A DNA stretch of 54,206 nucleotides from an uncultured Allobosea sp. (GCF_945957345.1 NZ_CAMFKW010000039.1:1-54206); one strand, 5' to 3'. Shown: positions 42,327 through 51,191, counted from the stretch's first letter. Notes: generated by a model not told the origin, from the sequence alone. A program made the numbers and translations.

Positions 42327-43253
42327 ATGGGCGTCTGGATCGACACCGATATGGGTTTCGACGATCTCGCCGCGATCCTGCTGGTCAGGCATGGCGGGCT
42401 CGCCATCGACGGGGTGTCCCTGACCTTCGGCAACACGCCGATCGAGCGGGTCCGCGCCAATGCGGCGGCGGCGGCGGCCGTCTTCGATTTCGGTTTCCCG
42501 ATCGTCTCCGGCCGCGAACGGCCGCTGCTCGGGCCGCTCGAGACCGCCGCGGCCATTCTTGGCGAAACCGGAATGCCGACGGCCGGGCGCTCGCTGCCGG
42601 AAAAGGCGCCGGCCCCGATGGGCGATGCCTTCACCGCCCTGTGCGAGTGGCTTGCGAAGGGCGAGGAGGCCAAGCGCATCTTGGCGCTGGGGCCGCTCGG
42701 CAATATCGCGGCGCTGGCGGCCGCCCGGCCGGATCTTGCCGCCCGCATCGACGAACTCGTCTGGATGGGCGGCGGCGTGACGCGTGGCAACCACACAGCC
42801 TCGGCAGAGTTCAACGCCTTCGCCGATCCGGAGGCACTCGCCGTCGTCCTGTCGCACGGCCTGCCGCTGACGATGGTCGATCTCGATTTCTGTCGGCAGA
42901 TCCTCGCTTCGCCGGCGGATATCGCGCCGATCCGGCAGGCAGGCGGCCGCAATGCCGCGCTGCTCGCCGACCTCACCGCCGGCTTCATCGGCATCGCGCC
43001 CGCGCGCGGGCGCCCGGCCATGTCGCTCTACGATGCCTGCGCGGCTGCGATCTTCCTGCGGCCGGATCTCGCGCGCTTCGAGCGGGCGAATATCACGGTC
43101 GAGCTCGCGGGAACGGTGACCAGGGGCCGGACGGTGGTCGAGACGCGCGCGTCGCATGCCGTCTTCAATGCGTCCTATGCGGCCGGCGGCGACAGCGACG
43201 CCATCCGCATGATGATCCTCGCTGCGCTGCGTGAAGAGGCGGCCAAGCCGTGA
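42327..43253 (+). CDS. Nucleoside hydrolase (IunH family), variant active site
   Basis: 308 aa from ATG 42327, GAGG five bases before; longer in-frame starts lie inside the ATPase gene. Ca-binding D-x-D-x-x-x-D-D: VWIDTDMGFDDLAAI (Asp6, Asp8, Asp12, Asp13), with Met where most members have Pro. WMGGGVTRGNHTASAEFNAFADPEA supplies the Asn163/Asp167 ribose contacts. The C-terminal motif, normally H-D-P/A with the acid His, reads SLYDACAAA: Asp236 kept, His replaced by Tyr235. Hydrolyses N-glycosidic bonds of ribonucleosides to base and ribose. Stop overlaps the deaminase start (GTGA). Confidence 0.92.
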   Translation: MGVWIDTDMGFDDLAAILLVRHGGLAIDGVSLTFGNTPIERVRANAAAAAAVFDFGFPIVSGRERPLLGPLETAAAILGETGMPTAGRSLPEKAPAPMGDAFTALCEWLAKGEEAKRILALGPLGNIAALAAARPDLAARIDELVWMGGGVTRGNHTASAEFNAFADPEALAVVLSHGLPLTMVDLDFCRQILASPADIAPIRQAGGRNAALLADLTAGFIGIAPARGRPAMSLYDACAAAIFLRPDLARFERANITVELAGTVTRGRTVVETRASHAVFNASYAAGGDSDAIRMMILAALREEAAKP

Positions 43254-45049
43254 CCGGAACACCTGCCGAACCCCTCGATCTCGCCGATCCCGCGCTGCGC
43301 CTGCGGGCCGTCGCGGCGGCGCGTGGCGATGCGCCCTTCGATCGCCTCGTCAGCGGTGGCACCCTGCTCGACATGGTGACGGGCGAGCGGCGCGAGGCCG
43401 ATATCGGCCTCGTCGGACCATTGATCGCCTCGGTCCACGCGCGCGGGGCGCGCAGCGACGCGCTAGAGATCGTCGATGCGGCGGGCGGCTATGTCGTTCC
43501 GGGCCTGATCGACACGCATATGCATGTCGAAAGCTCGATGGTGACGCCGGCGACCTATGCCGACGCCGTGCTCGCGCGCGGCGTGACCACGGTCGTCTGG
43601 GATCCCCATGAATTCGGCAATGTCCATGGGCTTGAGGGGGTCGATTACGCCATCGCCGCGACGCGCGGCCTGCCGCTGCGTTTCGCTGTGCTCGCGCCCT
43701 CCTGCGTGCCGTCGGCGCCAGGTCTGGAGGCGGCCGGCGCCGATTTCGGCCCTGAGGCGGTCTCCGCGATCCTCGCCCGCCCCGAGATCGGCGGCGTCGC
43801 CGAGGTCATGAACATGCGCGACGTCATCGCCGGCGAAGCGCGCATGAGCGGCATCGTCCAGGCCGGCCTCGCGGCGGGCAAGCCTGTCTGCGGCCATGCC
43901 CGCAGCCTCGCGGGCGCCGATCTCATGGCCTTCATGGCGGCCGGCGTGACCTCCGACCACGAACTCGTCTCCGGCGCGGACCTGATGGAGAAGCTGCGGG
44001 CCGGGCTGACCATCGAGTTGCGCGGCTCGCACGACCATCTGCTGCACGAATTCGTCGCTGCCCTGAACGATCTCGGCCGCTTGCCGCAGACGGTGACGCT
44101 CTGCACCGACGACGTCTTTCCGGACGATTTGCTGAAGGCCGGCGGGCTCGACGATGTCGTACGCCGGCTCGTCCGTTACGGGCTCGATCCCGTCTGGGCC
44201 TTGCAGGCCGCCACGCTCAATGCCGCGCGCCGGCTCGGCCGGGAGGATCTCGGTCTCGTCGCCGCGGGGCGGCGCGCCGATCTCGTCGTGTTCGACGACC
44301 TCACCGACTTCCGCGCACGCCATGTGCTCACGAACGGCCGCAGCGTCGCCCGCGACGGCAGCGTGATCGAGCCTGCCCGCCCGACGCCTCCGGGGGCGTT
44401 TGGCGCCTCGATGAAGATCGGCGCGCTTGCTCCTGCCGATTTCGGCGTGCGCTCGCAAGGCAGCCGCGTGCGCGTCGCGACGATCGACCGGCCGCGCTTC
44501 ACGCGCTGGGGCGAGGCCGAGACGGCTGTCAGCGACGGCATTGTCGTGCCACCGGAAGGCGCGACGCTCATCGCGGTCGCCCATCGGCACGGCCTCGCCG
44601 ACAGCAGGCCGCGCATCGGGTATCTCCGGGAATGGGGGAGCTGGAGGGGCGCCTTCGCCACCACGGTCGCCCATGACAGTCACAACCTTACGGTCTTCGG
44701 CGGCAATGCCGAAGACCTGGCTCTGGCCGCCAATGCGGTGATCGCGGCCGGCGGCGGCATGGCGGTCGCAATGGGCGGGCGCGTCACCGCCCTGTTGCCG
44801 CTCCCGGTCTCCGGTCTGGTCTCGGATGCGCCGTTGGCCGCCGTCTCGGATGGCTTTGCCGCAATCCGGCAAGCCATGGACGCGGTCGTGGACTGGCAGC
44901 CGCCCTATCTCGTGTTCAAGGCCTGTTTTGGCGCGACGCTTGCCTGCAATGCTGGCCCGCATCAGACCGATCGCGGCATTGCCGATGTGGCAACCGGAAG
45001 CGTGCTCGCCACGCCTGTGCTGGAAATCCTCGCGCCGGAGCTGTCGTGA
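43250..45049 (+). CDS. ade: Adenine deaminase
   Basis: 599 aa, normal for bacterial Ade. GTG start coupled to the hydrolase. Amidohydrolase metal motif VPGLIDTHMHVESSMVTP (H-x-H followed by E-S-S, the adenine-deaminase hallmark), DPHEFGNVHG, GHARSL, SDHELVSGADLMEKLRAGLTIELRGSHDHL, and CTDDVFPDDL for the last metal Asp. C-terminal domain (DSHNLTVFGGNAEDLALAANAVIAAGGGMAVA) typical of the family. Converts adenine to hypoxanthine with release of ammonia. With the hydrolase upstream it completes adenosine to hypoxanthine; the phosphoribosyltransferase downstream could return it to a nucleotide. Confidence 0.94.
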   Translation: MTGTPAEPLDLADPALRLRAVAAARGDAPFDRLVSGGTLLDMVTGERREADIGLVGPLIASVHARGARSDALEIVDAAGGYVVPGLIDTHMHVESSMVTPATYADAVLARGVTTVVWDPHEFGNVHGLEGVDYAIAATRGLPLRFAVLAPSCVPSAPGLEAAGADFGPEAVSAILARPEIGGVAEVMNMRDVIAGEARMSGIVQAGLAAGKPVCGHARSLAGADLMAFMAAGVTSDHELVSGADLMEKLRAGLTIELRGSHDHLLHEFVAALNDLGRLPQTVTLCTDDVFPDDLLKAGGLDDVVRRLVRYGLDPVWALQAATLNAARRLGREDLGLVAAGRRADLVVFDDLTDFRARHVLTNGRSVARDGSVIEPARPTPPGAFGASMKIGALAPADFGVRSQGSRVRVATIDRPRFTRWGEAETAVSDGIVVPPEGATLIAVAHRHGLADSRPRIGYLREWGSWRGAFATTVAHDSHNLTVFGGNAEDLALAANAVIAAGGGMAVAMGGRVTALLPLPVSGLVSDAPLAAVSDGFAAIRQAMDAVVDWQPPYLVFKACFGATLACNAGPHQTDRGIADVATGSVLATPVLEILAPELS

Positions 45050-46212
45050 TGGACGCCATCGAGAGCGATCTGCCCTTCCTGACGGCGCTCCGCCATGACC
45101 TTCACGCCCATCCCGAGCTGGGCTTCGAGGAGGAGCGCACGAGCCGCATTGTCGCCGGCATCCTGGAAGAGGCCGGCATCGTCGTTCACCGCGGGCTCGG
45201 CGGCACGGGCATCGTCGGCACGCTCACGGTCGGAAACGGCACCCGCTCCATCGGCCTGCGCGCCGACATGGACGCACTCGCCATGCCCGAACTGGCCGAG
45301 CGTCCCTATAAGTCGAAGGTCCCCGGCAAGATGCACGCCTGCGGCCATGACGGTCATACCGTTCTGCTGCTCGGCGCCGCGCGGGCTCTGGCCAAGAGCC
45401 GCAATTTCAGCGGTACGGTGCATTTCATCTTCCAGCCGGCTGAGGAGGGGCGCGGCGGCGCCCGCCGCATGGTCGAGGACGGGCTGTTCCGGCTCTTCCC
45501 CTGCGATGCCGTCTACGGCCTGCACAACATGCCCGGACTCGATCCCGACGAGATCGCCGTTGTCGAAGGCCCGCAGCTTGCTTCCTCCGACAGCTGGCGG
45601 CTGACCTTGCGCGGTATCGGAACCCATGGCGCCAAGCCCCATCTCGGGCGCGATGCGGTGACCGCCGCCGGCTCCTTCATCGCCGGCCTGCAGACGATCG
45701 TCGGGCGCGTCGTCGACCCGCTCCAGCCGGCCGTCGTCAGCGCCTGCTCGGTCCAGGCGGGCGATCCGCGCGCGCTCAACGTCATCCCCGATACGGTCGA
45801 TATCGGCGGCACGGCCCGCGCCTATTCCGCCGAGGTGCGCGATCAACTCGAAGCCGAGATCGGACGCCTGGCGCGGGGCGCCGCCGCCATGTTCGGCGTC
45901 ACGGCGGATTACCGTTTCGAGCGGCGCATCCCGCCTGTCGTCAATCATCCCGATGCGACGGTCCGGGCGCTCGGCGCCGCGCGTGACGTCTTCGGTGACA
46001 AGGTGCGGCAGAGCTTTCCGCCTTCGACCGCTGGCGATGATTTCGCCTTCTTCGCCGCCGAGGCGCCGGGTTGCTATGTCTGGCTCGGCAATGGGCCGGC
46101 ACAGGACGGCGCCCTGCATCACAATTCGGCCTACGACTTCAGCGATGCCGCGATCGGGCCGGGCGCCCGGTTCTGGGCGCGGCTCGTCGAGCGCGAACTG
46201 GCGGCGGAATAG
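45049..46212 (+). CDS. M20 amidohydrolase, hippurate/IAA-amino-acid-hydrolase type
   Basis: 387 aa; ATG 45049 overlaps the deaminase stop by one base (an in-frame GTG lies three bases before). Metal site: LRADMDALAMPE, MHACGHDGHTVLLLGAA (Cys and His ligands), FQPAEEGRGGA (Glu pair), GLHNMPGLD and the final His in ALHHNSAYDF; dimerisation domain between. This is the AbgB/HipO/ILR branch that removes an N-acyl group from amino acids or similar amines, not the AllC allantoate type. Its place in a purine operon is unexpected: either the imported compound carries an acyl group, or the operon handles more than purines. Confidence 0.93.
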   Translation: MDAIESDLPFLTALRHDLHAHPELGFEEERTSRIVAGILEEAGIVVHRGLGGTGIVGTLTVGNGTRSIGLRADMDALAMPELAERPYKSKVPGKMHACGHDGHTVLLLGAARALAKSRNFSGTVHFIFQPAEEGRGGARRMVEDGLFRLFPCDAVYGLHNMPGLDPDEIAVVEGPQLASSDSWRLTLRGIGTHGAKPHLGRDAVTAAGSFIAGLQTIVGRVVDPLQPAVVSACSVQAGDPRALNVIPDTVDIGGTARAYSAEVRDQLEAEIGRLARGAAAMFGVTADYRFERRIPPVVNHPDATVRALGAARDVFGDKVRQSFPPSTAGDDFAFFAAEAPGCYVWLGNGPAQDGALHHNSAYDFSDAAIGPGARFWARLVERELAAE

Positions 46213-46217
46213 GCGAC

Positions 46218-46901
46218 GTGCAACCCCATGAATTCTGGCAGGAGCTTCACCCGGCCGGGAGCTTTCGCGTCGAGGCCGGGCATCGCGCCTTCTTCCCCGC
46301 CACGCTCGCCGATGGCAGGCAGTTGCTGCTGCCGATCCGGGCTCTCGCCGACGGGCGCCACGGGCTCGCCTCCCTGATCGTCAATCAGGCGAGCTTCTCC
46401 GTCGTGGAGGCGCTTGCGGCCGATCTGGCCGCAAGGCTGGCGGCCTACCGGCCCGAGATCGTCATCGGCCTGCCGACGCTCGGGCTGACGCTCGCCGCGG
46501 AAGTCGCGCGCAAGCTCGGCCACGCCCGCTATGTCCCGCTCGGGACCTCCCGCAAGTTCTGGTATGACGAGGCGTTGTCGGTGCCGCTATCGTCGATCAC
46601 GACGCAGCAGGCCAAGCGGCTCTATGTCGATCCCCGCATGCTGCCCCTGATCGAGGGGCGGCGGGTGGCGCTGGTCGACGACGTCATCTCGAGCGGCGCA
46701 TCGATCCTCGCCGGGCTCGACCTGTTGGCGGCACGAGGCATCGAGCCCGTCGCGATCGGAACGGCGATGCTGCAATCGCTACGCTGGCGTTCCCTTCTGG
46801 CCGTACCCGGAGCGGATTGGCTCGGGCGGATCGAAGGCTGCTTTGCGACGCCGCTGCTCGAACGGGGACCGGACGGCCTTTGGTACGGACAGGTGGGATG
46901 A
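46218..46901 (+). CDS. Purine-type phosphoribosyltransferase
   Basis: 227 aa from GTG 46218, AGGCGAC before it, 5 bases after the M20 stop. PRPP motif RRVALVDDVISSGASILAGLDLL (V-D-D-V-x-S-S-G) and VIGLPTLGLTLAAEVARKLGHARYVPLGTSRKFWYDEALSVPLSSITT, similar to adenine/xanthine-type PRTs. N-terminal HEFWQELHPAGSFRVEAGHRAFFPATLADGRQLLLPIRALADG is distinctive and conserved-looking. Likely converts the freed base plus PRPP to a nucleotide, ending the salvage route. Last gene of the operon; base specificity unknown. Confidence 0.88.
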   Translation: MQPHEFWQELHPAGSFRVEAGHRAFFPATLADGRQLLLPIRALADGRHGLASLIVNQASFSVVEALAADLAARLAAYRPEIVIGLPTLGLTLAAEVARKLGHARYVPLGTSRKFWYDEALSVPLSSITTQQAKRLYVDPRMLPLIEGRRVALVDDVISSGASILAGLDLLAARGIEPVAIGTAMLQSLRWRSLLAVPGADWLGRIEGCFATPLLERGPDGLWYGQVG

Positions 46902-46913
46902 CGCGCGATCCCC

Positions 46914-46935
46914 TTTAAAGCCAGCGCTCTTTAAA
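46914..46935. terminator. Weak hairpin between convergent operon ends
   Basis: TTTAAAG (46914-46920), loop CCAGCGCT, CTTTAAA (46929-46935), overlapping the kup stop codon. AT-rich stem; modest candidate for a bidirectional terminator. Confidence 0.3.
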
Positions 46936-48859
46936 TCTCGATCTCGACGCCGACTTCGACGACCTGGGTGGCGGGGATATGGAAATGCGCTGCCGATCGC
47001 TCGGCATTGCGCTGCATGAAGGCGAACAGATGTTCGCGCCATATCGCCATCCCCTCGATCTCCTCGCGCGGGATGATCGTCTCGCGGCCGATATAGTAGG
47101 AGAGCTCGTTGAGCTGCATGCCAGGCAGCAGCCCGCGCTCGACGCCGCAGCGCAATCCGTCGGGAATGCGCGGCGTTTCCATGAAGCCGAAATGCAGGAT
47201 CACCCGCGTCATGCCGGGGGCCAGCTCTACGAGTTCCATGCGCTGGTCGTCGGGGACGCGCGGCACCTCCTCCGGCTTGCCGGTGATGAGCAGGATGTGC
47301 TCGTGCAGCGCGTGGTTGTGGCGCACGAAATGCGAGAGCGAGAGCGGGACGCCGCGCGCAGCCGAGGCGAGGAAGGCAGCCGTCCCCGGCAGGCGCATCG
47401 GCGGCTTCGTCGCCAGCATGGACAGGAAGTCCTTCTCGGATTCGCGCTGGCGGTTGCGTGCCGCCTCCACCAGGGCAAGGCCGCGCCTCCAGGTCAGCAT
47501 GATGATGGTCAGCACCAGTGCCATCAGCAGGGGATACCAGCCGCCATCCACCAGCTTCACGAGATTGGCGGAGAAGAAGACGAGGTCGATCAGCAGGAAG
47601 AAGCCGTTCACCGCCAGCACCGCGGGCAGGCTGTAACCCCATTTCAGCGCGATCAGCGCGGCGAGGCAGGTGGTGATCGCCATCAGCAGCGAGACGGCCA
47701 CGCCATAGGCGCCCGCCAGCGCATCGGAGGAACGGAACATGAAGACCGAGATCAGGGTCGCCGCGCAGATCATCCAGTTGACGATCGGGATATAGATTTG
47801 GCCCTTCTGGTCGTCCGCCGTGTGCCTGACATGGACCGAGGGGAACAGCCCGAGCTGCATCGCCTGCTGGGTCAGCGAGAAGGCGCCGGTGATGACCGAT
47901 TGCGCGGCGATCACGGCGGCTGCGGTGGCGAACACGATCAGCGGGTAATGCGCCCAGTCCGGGGCGAGCTGGTAGAACGGGTTGTCGGCGGCGCTGGGAT
48001 CGGTCAGCAGCAGCCCGCCCTGGCCGAAATAGTTCAGCATCAGGCCCGGCAGCACGACGCTGAACCAGGCGAAGCGGATCGGCTGCGGGCCGAAATGCCC
48101 CATATCGGCATACATCGCCTCGCCGCCGGTGACGGCGAGGAAGGTCGCGCCGAGCACGACGAAGCCGACGAGCGGCGAGGTATGCGTGATGAAGTAGAGG
48201 GCGGCGAAGGGATTGATGGCGGCGAGGATGCCGGGCGCCATCAGGATGCCTCTGACGCCGAGGAGGGCGAGCGCGATGAACCAGAGCAGCATGATCGGCC
48301 CGAACAGCTGGCCGATGAAGCGCGTGCCCTTGCGCTGGACGAGGAAGATGCCGAGCAGGATCACGGCGGTGATCGGCACTACGGCCGGCGCCAGCACCGG
48401 GGCGTCGAGCTTGAGGCCCTCCACGGCCGAGAGCACCGTGATCGCCGGCGTGATGGCGCCATCGCCATAGAGCAGGGCGGCACCGACGAGCCCGAGCACC
48501 AGGATGCGTGCGCGCGGCGTGCCCGGCTTGGCGTGCCGGGCCTTGAGCAGGGCGATCATCGCCATGATCCCGCCTTCGCCGCGGTTGCCGGCTCGCATGA
48601 TCAGCAGCGCGTATTTGATCGAAATGACGAGGATCAGCGCCCACAGGATCATCGAGACGCAGCCGACGACGGCGCGCGGGTCGAGCGGGCCGCCACCGCT
48701 GGCCGCGCGGACCGCCTCCTTCAGCGCGTAGAGCGGGCTCGTGCCGATATCGCCATAGACGACGCCGAGCGCGCCCAGCATGGCGATGCCGATGGGGGAG
48801 CGAGGGCCGTGATGAGCTTTCGGCCCAGCATGGGTCTCGATGGCTGCTACCTTGGACAA
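46931..48859 (-). CDS. kup: Kup-type potassium uptake protein
   Basis: 642 aa, close to E. coli Kup. TTG start at 48859 preceded by GGGGGG. Signature LGALGVVYGDIGTSPLYALKEA in TM1 and GEGGIMAMIALL, KRKGTRFIGQLFGPIMLLWF, GGEAMYADMGHFGPQPIRFAWF are all Kup hallmarks; twelve TM segments to about residue 450, then the cytoplasmic C-terminal domain ending in FFHIPATQVVEVGVEIEI-like strand. Low-affinity proton-coupled K+ uptake. Not functionally linked to the purine operon, with which it is convergent. Confidence 0.96.
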   Translation of the reverse strand: MSKVAAIETHAGPKAHHGPRSPIGIAMLGALGVVYGDIGTSPLYALKEAVRAASGGGPLDPRAVVGCVSMILWALILVISIKYALLIMRAGNRGEGGIMAMIALLKARHAKPGTPRARILVLGLVGAALLYGDGAITPAITVLSAVEGLKLDAPVLAPAVVPITAVILLGIFLVQRKGTRFIGQLFGPIMLLWFIALALLGVRGILMAPGILAAINPFAALYFITHTSPLVGFVVLGATFLAVTGGEAMYADMGHFGPQPIRFAWFSVVLPGLMLNYFGQGGLLLTDPSAADNPFYQLAPDWAHYPLIVFATAAAVIAAQSVITGAFSLTQQAMQLGLFPSVHVRHTADDQKGQIYIPIVNWMICAATLISVFMFRSSDALAGAYGVAVSLLMAITTCLAALIALKWGYSLPAVLAVNGFFLLIDLVFFSANLVKLVDGGWYPLLMALVLTIIMLTWRRGLALVEAARNRQRESEKDFLSMLATKPPMRLPGTAAFLASAARGVPLSLSHFVRHNHALHEHILLITGKPEEVPRVPDDQRMELVELAPGMTRVILHFGFMETPRIPDGLRCGVERGLLPGMQLNELSYYIGRETIIPREEIEGMAIWREHLFAFMQRNAERSAAHFHIPATQVVEVGVEIEI

Positions 48860-48887
48860 AGGCGGCCCCCCTTATTCTTCTCTTTGG

Positions 48888-50384
48888 TTACCCTTGGGGT
48901 AAGCCATGACAGGTGCTGACCGCAAGTGTTTCCCGAGAACCTGGTGCGAGGCTTTGGCCGCCGCAGGATTTCAGGAGTGCGGCCAGCCGTGCCACATCGG
49001 CTTCGACATGGGCCGGCGCGACGCGCGCGATGCCGAAAACAAGCCCCGGCCGGGCCGGCCCGAGATGGAAGCGCGACATCGGCTGCATCGCGAAGCCGTT
49101 CGCCTGTAGATGTTGGGCGACGGCGCTATCGTCGACATGCGGATCGCGGAACCATGTCGCCAACTGGAGCCCGCCAGCTCCCTCGCCGATCCGCAGGATG
49201 TCGCAGCAATGGCGCTGAAGTGCCGCGACGCTCGCGGCCATCCGCGCGGCGTAGAGGGCCTTCATCTTCCTGATATAGCCGCGCAGGCGGCCGTCCCGCA
49301 TGAAATCGGCGAGGGCGGCCTGGATATGGATCGGCACGACGGAGCCCTGCAATTGCAAGGCGGCGGAGACCTCTTCCAACAGACGTAGCGGGACGATCGC
49401 ATAGGCGACGCGCACCCCCGGAGCGAAGATCTTCGAGAAGGTGCCGAGATAGGCGACGAGACCGGTGCGGTCGATGCCTTGCAGCGCCGCGATCGGTCGC
49501 GAGCCGTACTGGAACTCGCTGTCATAATCGTCCTCGATCACCACAGCGGCATGCGCCTGCGCGACATCCAGGAGGGCAAGCCGTCGTTGCAGGCTCATGG
49601 TCGTGCCCGTTGGATATTGGTGCGAAGGTGTCACATAGATCAGTCGGGGCGGGGGGCCTGATGCCCTCGATACGTCGATTCCGGCCTCGTCGCAGGGCAC
49701 TGGCACGATCCTGGCGCCGGCCGCGCGTAGCAGTGCCTGCGCCGTTGCATAGCCCGGCTCCTCCATCCAGGCGACGTTCCCCTCGGCGTCGCCCGGCCGC
49801 ATCAGCACATGGGACATCAGGTTGATGGCCGCCCGGGTCGAGGGCGCGATCAATACCTGCTCGGGCCGGGCGAAGATGCCGCGGGTCTTGGCGACATGAT
49901 CGAGGATCGCCTCCCGTAGCGCCGGCAGGCCGTCCGCCTCGCCATAGCCGAGGTCGTGGATGCGCAACGAGCGGGCGCGCGCGCCCAAGTAGCGCGCCCA
50001 GCTCGCATGCGGGAAATCCGTGAGATCGGGCATGCCGGGGGCGAAAAGCCTGGCTGGTTCGGGCGGATCGGCCGGTTCGGAAAGGCCGGGCGTAGGGCTG
50101 GGCGCGAGCGGCAGCAGCTCCGCGGCGATCGCGGCGACGCGCGTGGCCGAGCCTGCCTGCGCCAGCAGATAGCCGTCGGCCTTCAGGCGCTCATAAACCT
50201 GAACTACGGTCGAGCGAGCAATGCCGAGCGCTATGGCCAGATGCCGTGAGGACGGCAGGCGCTGCCCGGCCGGCATCGTCCCGTCGAGGATGCGGTCCCG
50301 GAAGCTGCGATAGAGCTGTCCTTCGAGATCGCCGGCCGTCCTGTCCAGTGGCTGCCAGGCGAAAGTCTCTACCGGGGTCGCCAT
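48888..50384 (-). CDS. MocR-type regulator (GntR HTH fused to aminotransferase fold)
   Basis: 498 aa from ATG 50384. N-terminal winged helix: GDLEGQLYRSFRDRILDGTMPAGQRLPSSRHLAIALGIARSTVVQVYERLKADGYL; a linker; then a type-I PLP fold with LGYGEADGLPALREAILDHV, YVTPSHQYPTGTTMSLQRRLALLDVA, EDDYDSEFQY and the PLP lysine in LGTFSKIFAPGVRVAY. Usually these regulators sense PLP with an amino compound and control a divergent gene. Here the divergent neighbour is a GNAT acetyltransferase, 124 bases away, which may be its target. Confidence 0.91.
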   Translation of the reverse strand: MATPVETFAWQPLDRTAGDLEGQLYRSFRDRILDGTMPAGQRLPSSRHLAIALGIARSTVVQVYERLKADGYLLAQAGSATRVAAIAAELLPLAPSPTPGLSEPADPPEPARLFAPGMPDLTDFPHASWARYLGARARSLRIHDLGYGEADGLPALREAILDHVAKTRGIFARPEQVLIAPSTRAAINLMSHVLMRPGDAEGNVAWMEEPGYATAQALLRAAGARIVPVPCDEAGIDVSRASGPPPRLIYVTPSHQYPTGTTMSLQRRLALLDVAQAHAAVVIEDDYDSEFQYGSRPIAALQGIDRTGLVAYLGTFSKIFAPGVRVAYAIVPLRLLEEVSAALQLQGSVVPIHIQAALADFMRDGRLRGYIRKMKALYAARMAASVAALQRHCCDILRIGEGAGGLQLATWFRDPHVDDSAVAQHLQANGFAMQPMSRFHLGPARPGLVFGIARVAPAHVEADVARLAALLKSCGGQSLAPGSRETLAVSTCHGLPQG

Positions 50385-50390
50385 ATCGCA

Positions 50391-50405
50391 AACTGGTCTG
50401 GTCAG
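50391..50405. promoter_or_regulatory. Candidate MocR site
   Basis: CTGGTC is immediately repeated as TGGTC in AACTGGTCTGGTCAG, directly before the mocR start and inside the divergent region. MocR proteins often bind short direct repeats; assignment is tentative. Confidence 0.3.
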
Positions 50406-50508
50406 ATTGAGAGAAGTGGCAGTGTACATCACACCGCTTAACTCGCCAACGATGGGCGGCTGCGGCCTCCGCCGCATCTGCAACCACGTATGACATCAAG
50501 GCATCGCC

Positions 50509-51171
50509 ATGGACCTGTCGGATTGGAAGGGGGTTCCGCGCCCCGAGCGGATCGTGCTGGAGGGCCGCTACGCGCGGCTCGAGCCGCTCGATCCCCTGAA
50601 GCACGGCGATGACCTGCTCGCCTCCGCTCGCGAACCCGGCGCAGATGATCGCTTCCGCTATCTGTTCGAGGACGCGCCTGCCGACCGGGCGGCGCTGAAT
50701 ACCTGGCTCGACAAGGCCGCCGCTTCCGCCGATCCGCTCTTCTTCGCCGTCATCGACAAGCGCTCCGGTCGGGCCGAGGGTCGGCAGGCTCTGATGCGGA
50801 TCGATGCCGTGCACGGCGTCATCGAGATCGGCAACATCTTGTGGGGCCCGGCGATCGCGCGCAGCCGCATCGCGACGGAGGCGCTGTATCTTTTCGCGCA
50901 GTACGCTTTCGATACGCTGGGCTATCGGCGCTTCGAGTGGAAATGCAACAACCATAACGAGCCGTCCAAGCGTGCGGCGCAACGCTTCGGCTTCACGTTC
51001 GAGGGCGTGTTCCGCCAGCACATGGTGCAGAAGGGCAAGAACCGCGACACAGCCTGGTTCGCGATGGTCGATGTCGATTGGCCGCGCCTCAAAGCCGGCT
51101 ACGAAGCCTGGCTCGCACCCGGGAATTTCGACGAGAACGGTCAGCAGCGTACCCGGCTCAGCTTCGGCTGA
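50509..51171 (+). CDS. GNAT family N-acetyltransferase (RimL-like)
   Basis: 220 aa. GNAT fold: RIVLEGRYARLEPLDPLKHGDDLLAS, substrate segment, then GVIEIGNILWGPAIARSRIATEALYLFAQYAFDTLGYRRFEWKCNNHNEPSKRAAQRFGFTFEGVFRQHMVQKGKNRDTAWFAMVD, the RimJ/RimL-type acetyl-CoA region and C-terminal beta-strand. Acetylates an amine, perhaps a protein N-terminus, amino acid or toxic amine. Divergent from the mocR gene, so possibly induced by an amino compound. Confidence 0.9.
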   Translation: MDLSDWKGVPRPERIVLEGRYARLEPLDPLKHGDDLLASAREPGADDRFRYLFEDAPADRAALNTWLDKAAASADPLFFAVIDKRSGRAEGRQALMRIDAVHGVIEIGNILWGPAIARSRIATEALYLFAQYAFDTLGYRRFEWKCNNHNEPSKRAAQRFGFTFEGVFRQHMVQKGKNRDTAWFAMVDVDWPRLKAGYEAWLAPGNFDENGQQRTRLSFG

Positions 51172-51191
51172 GCGCGGATTGCGCCGCATCC

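Noticed and set aside
43463..44962. 499-codon minus-strand frame opposite adenine deaminase
   Set aside because: Shadow of a well-conserved enzyme gene; no recognisable motif.
46979..48919. 646-codon plus-strand frame opposite kup
   Set aside because: Asp/Arg/Glu/Gln-rich mirror of a membrane protein gene; kup on the minus strand is unmistakable.
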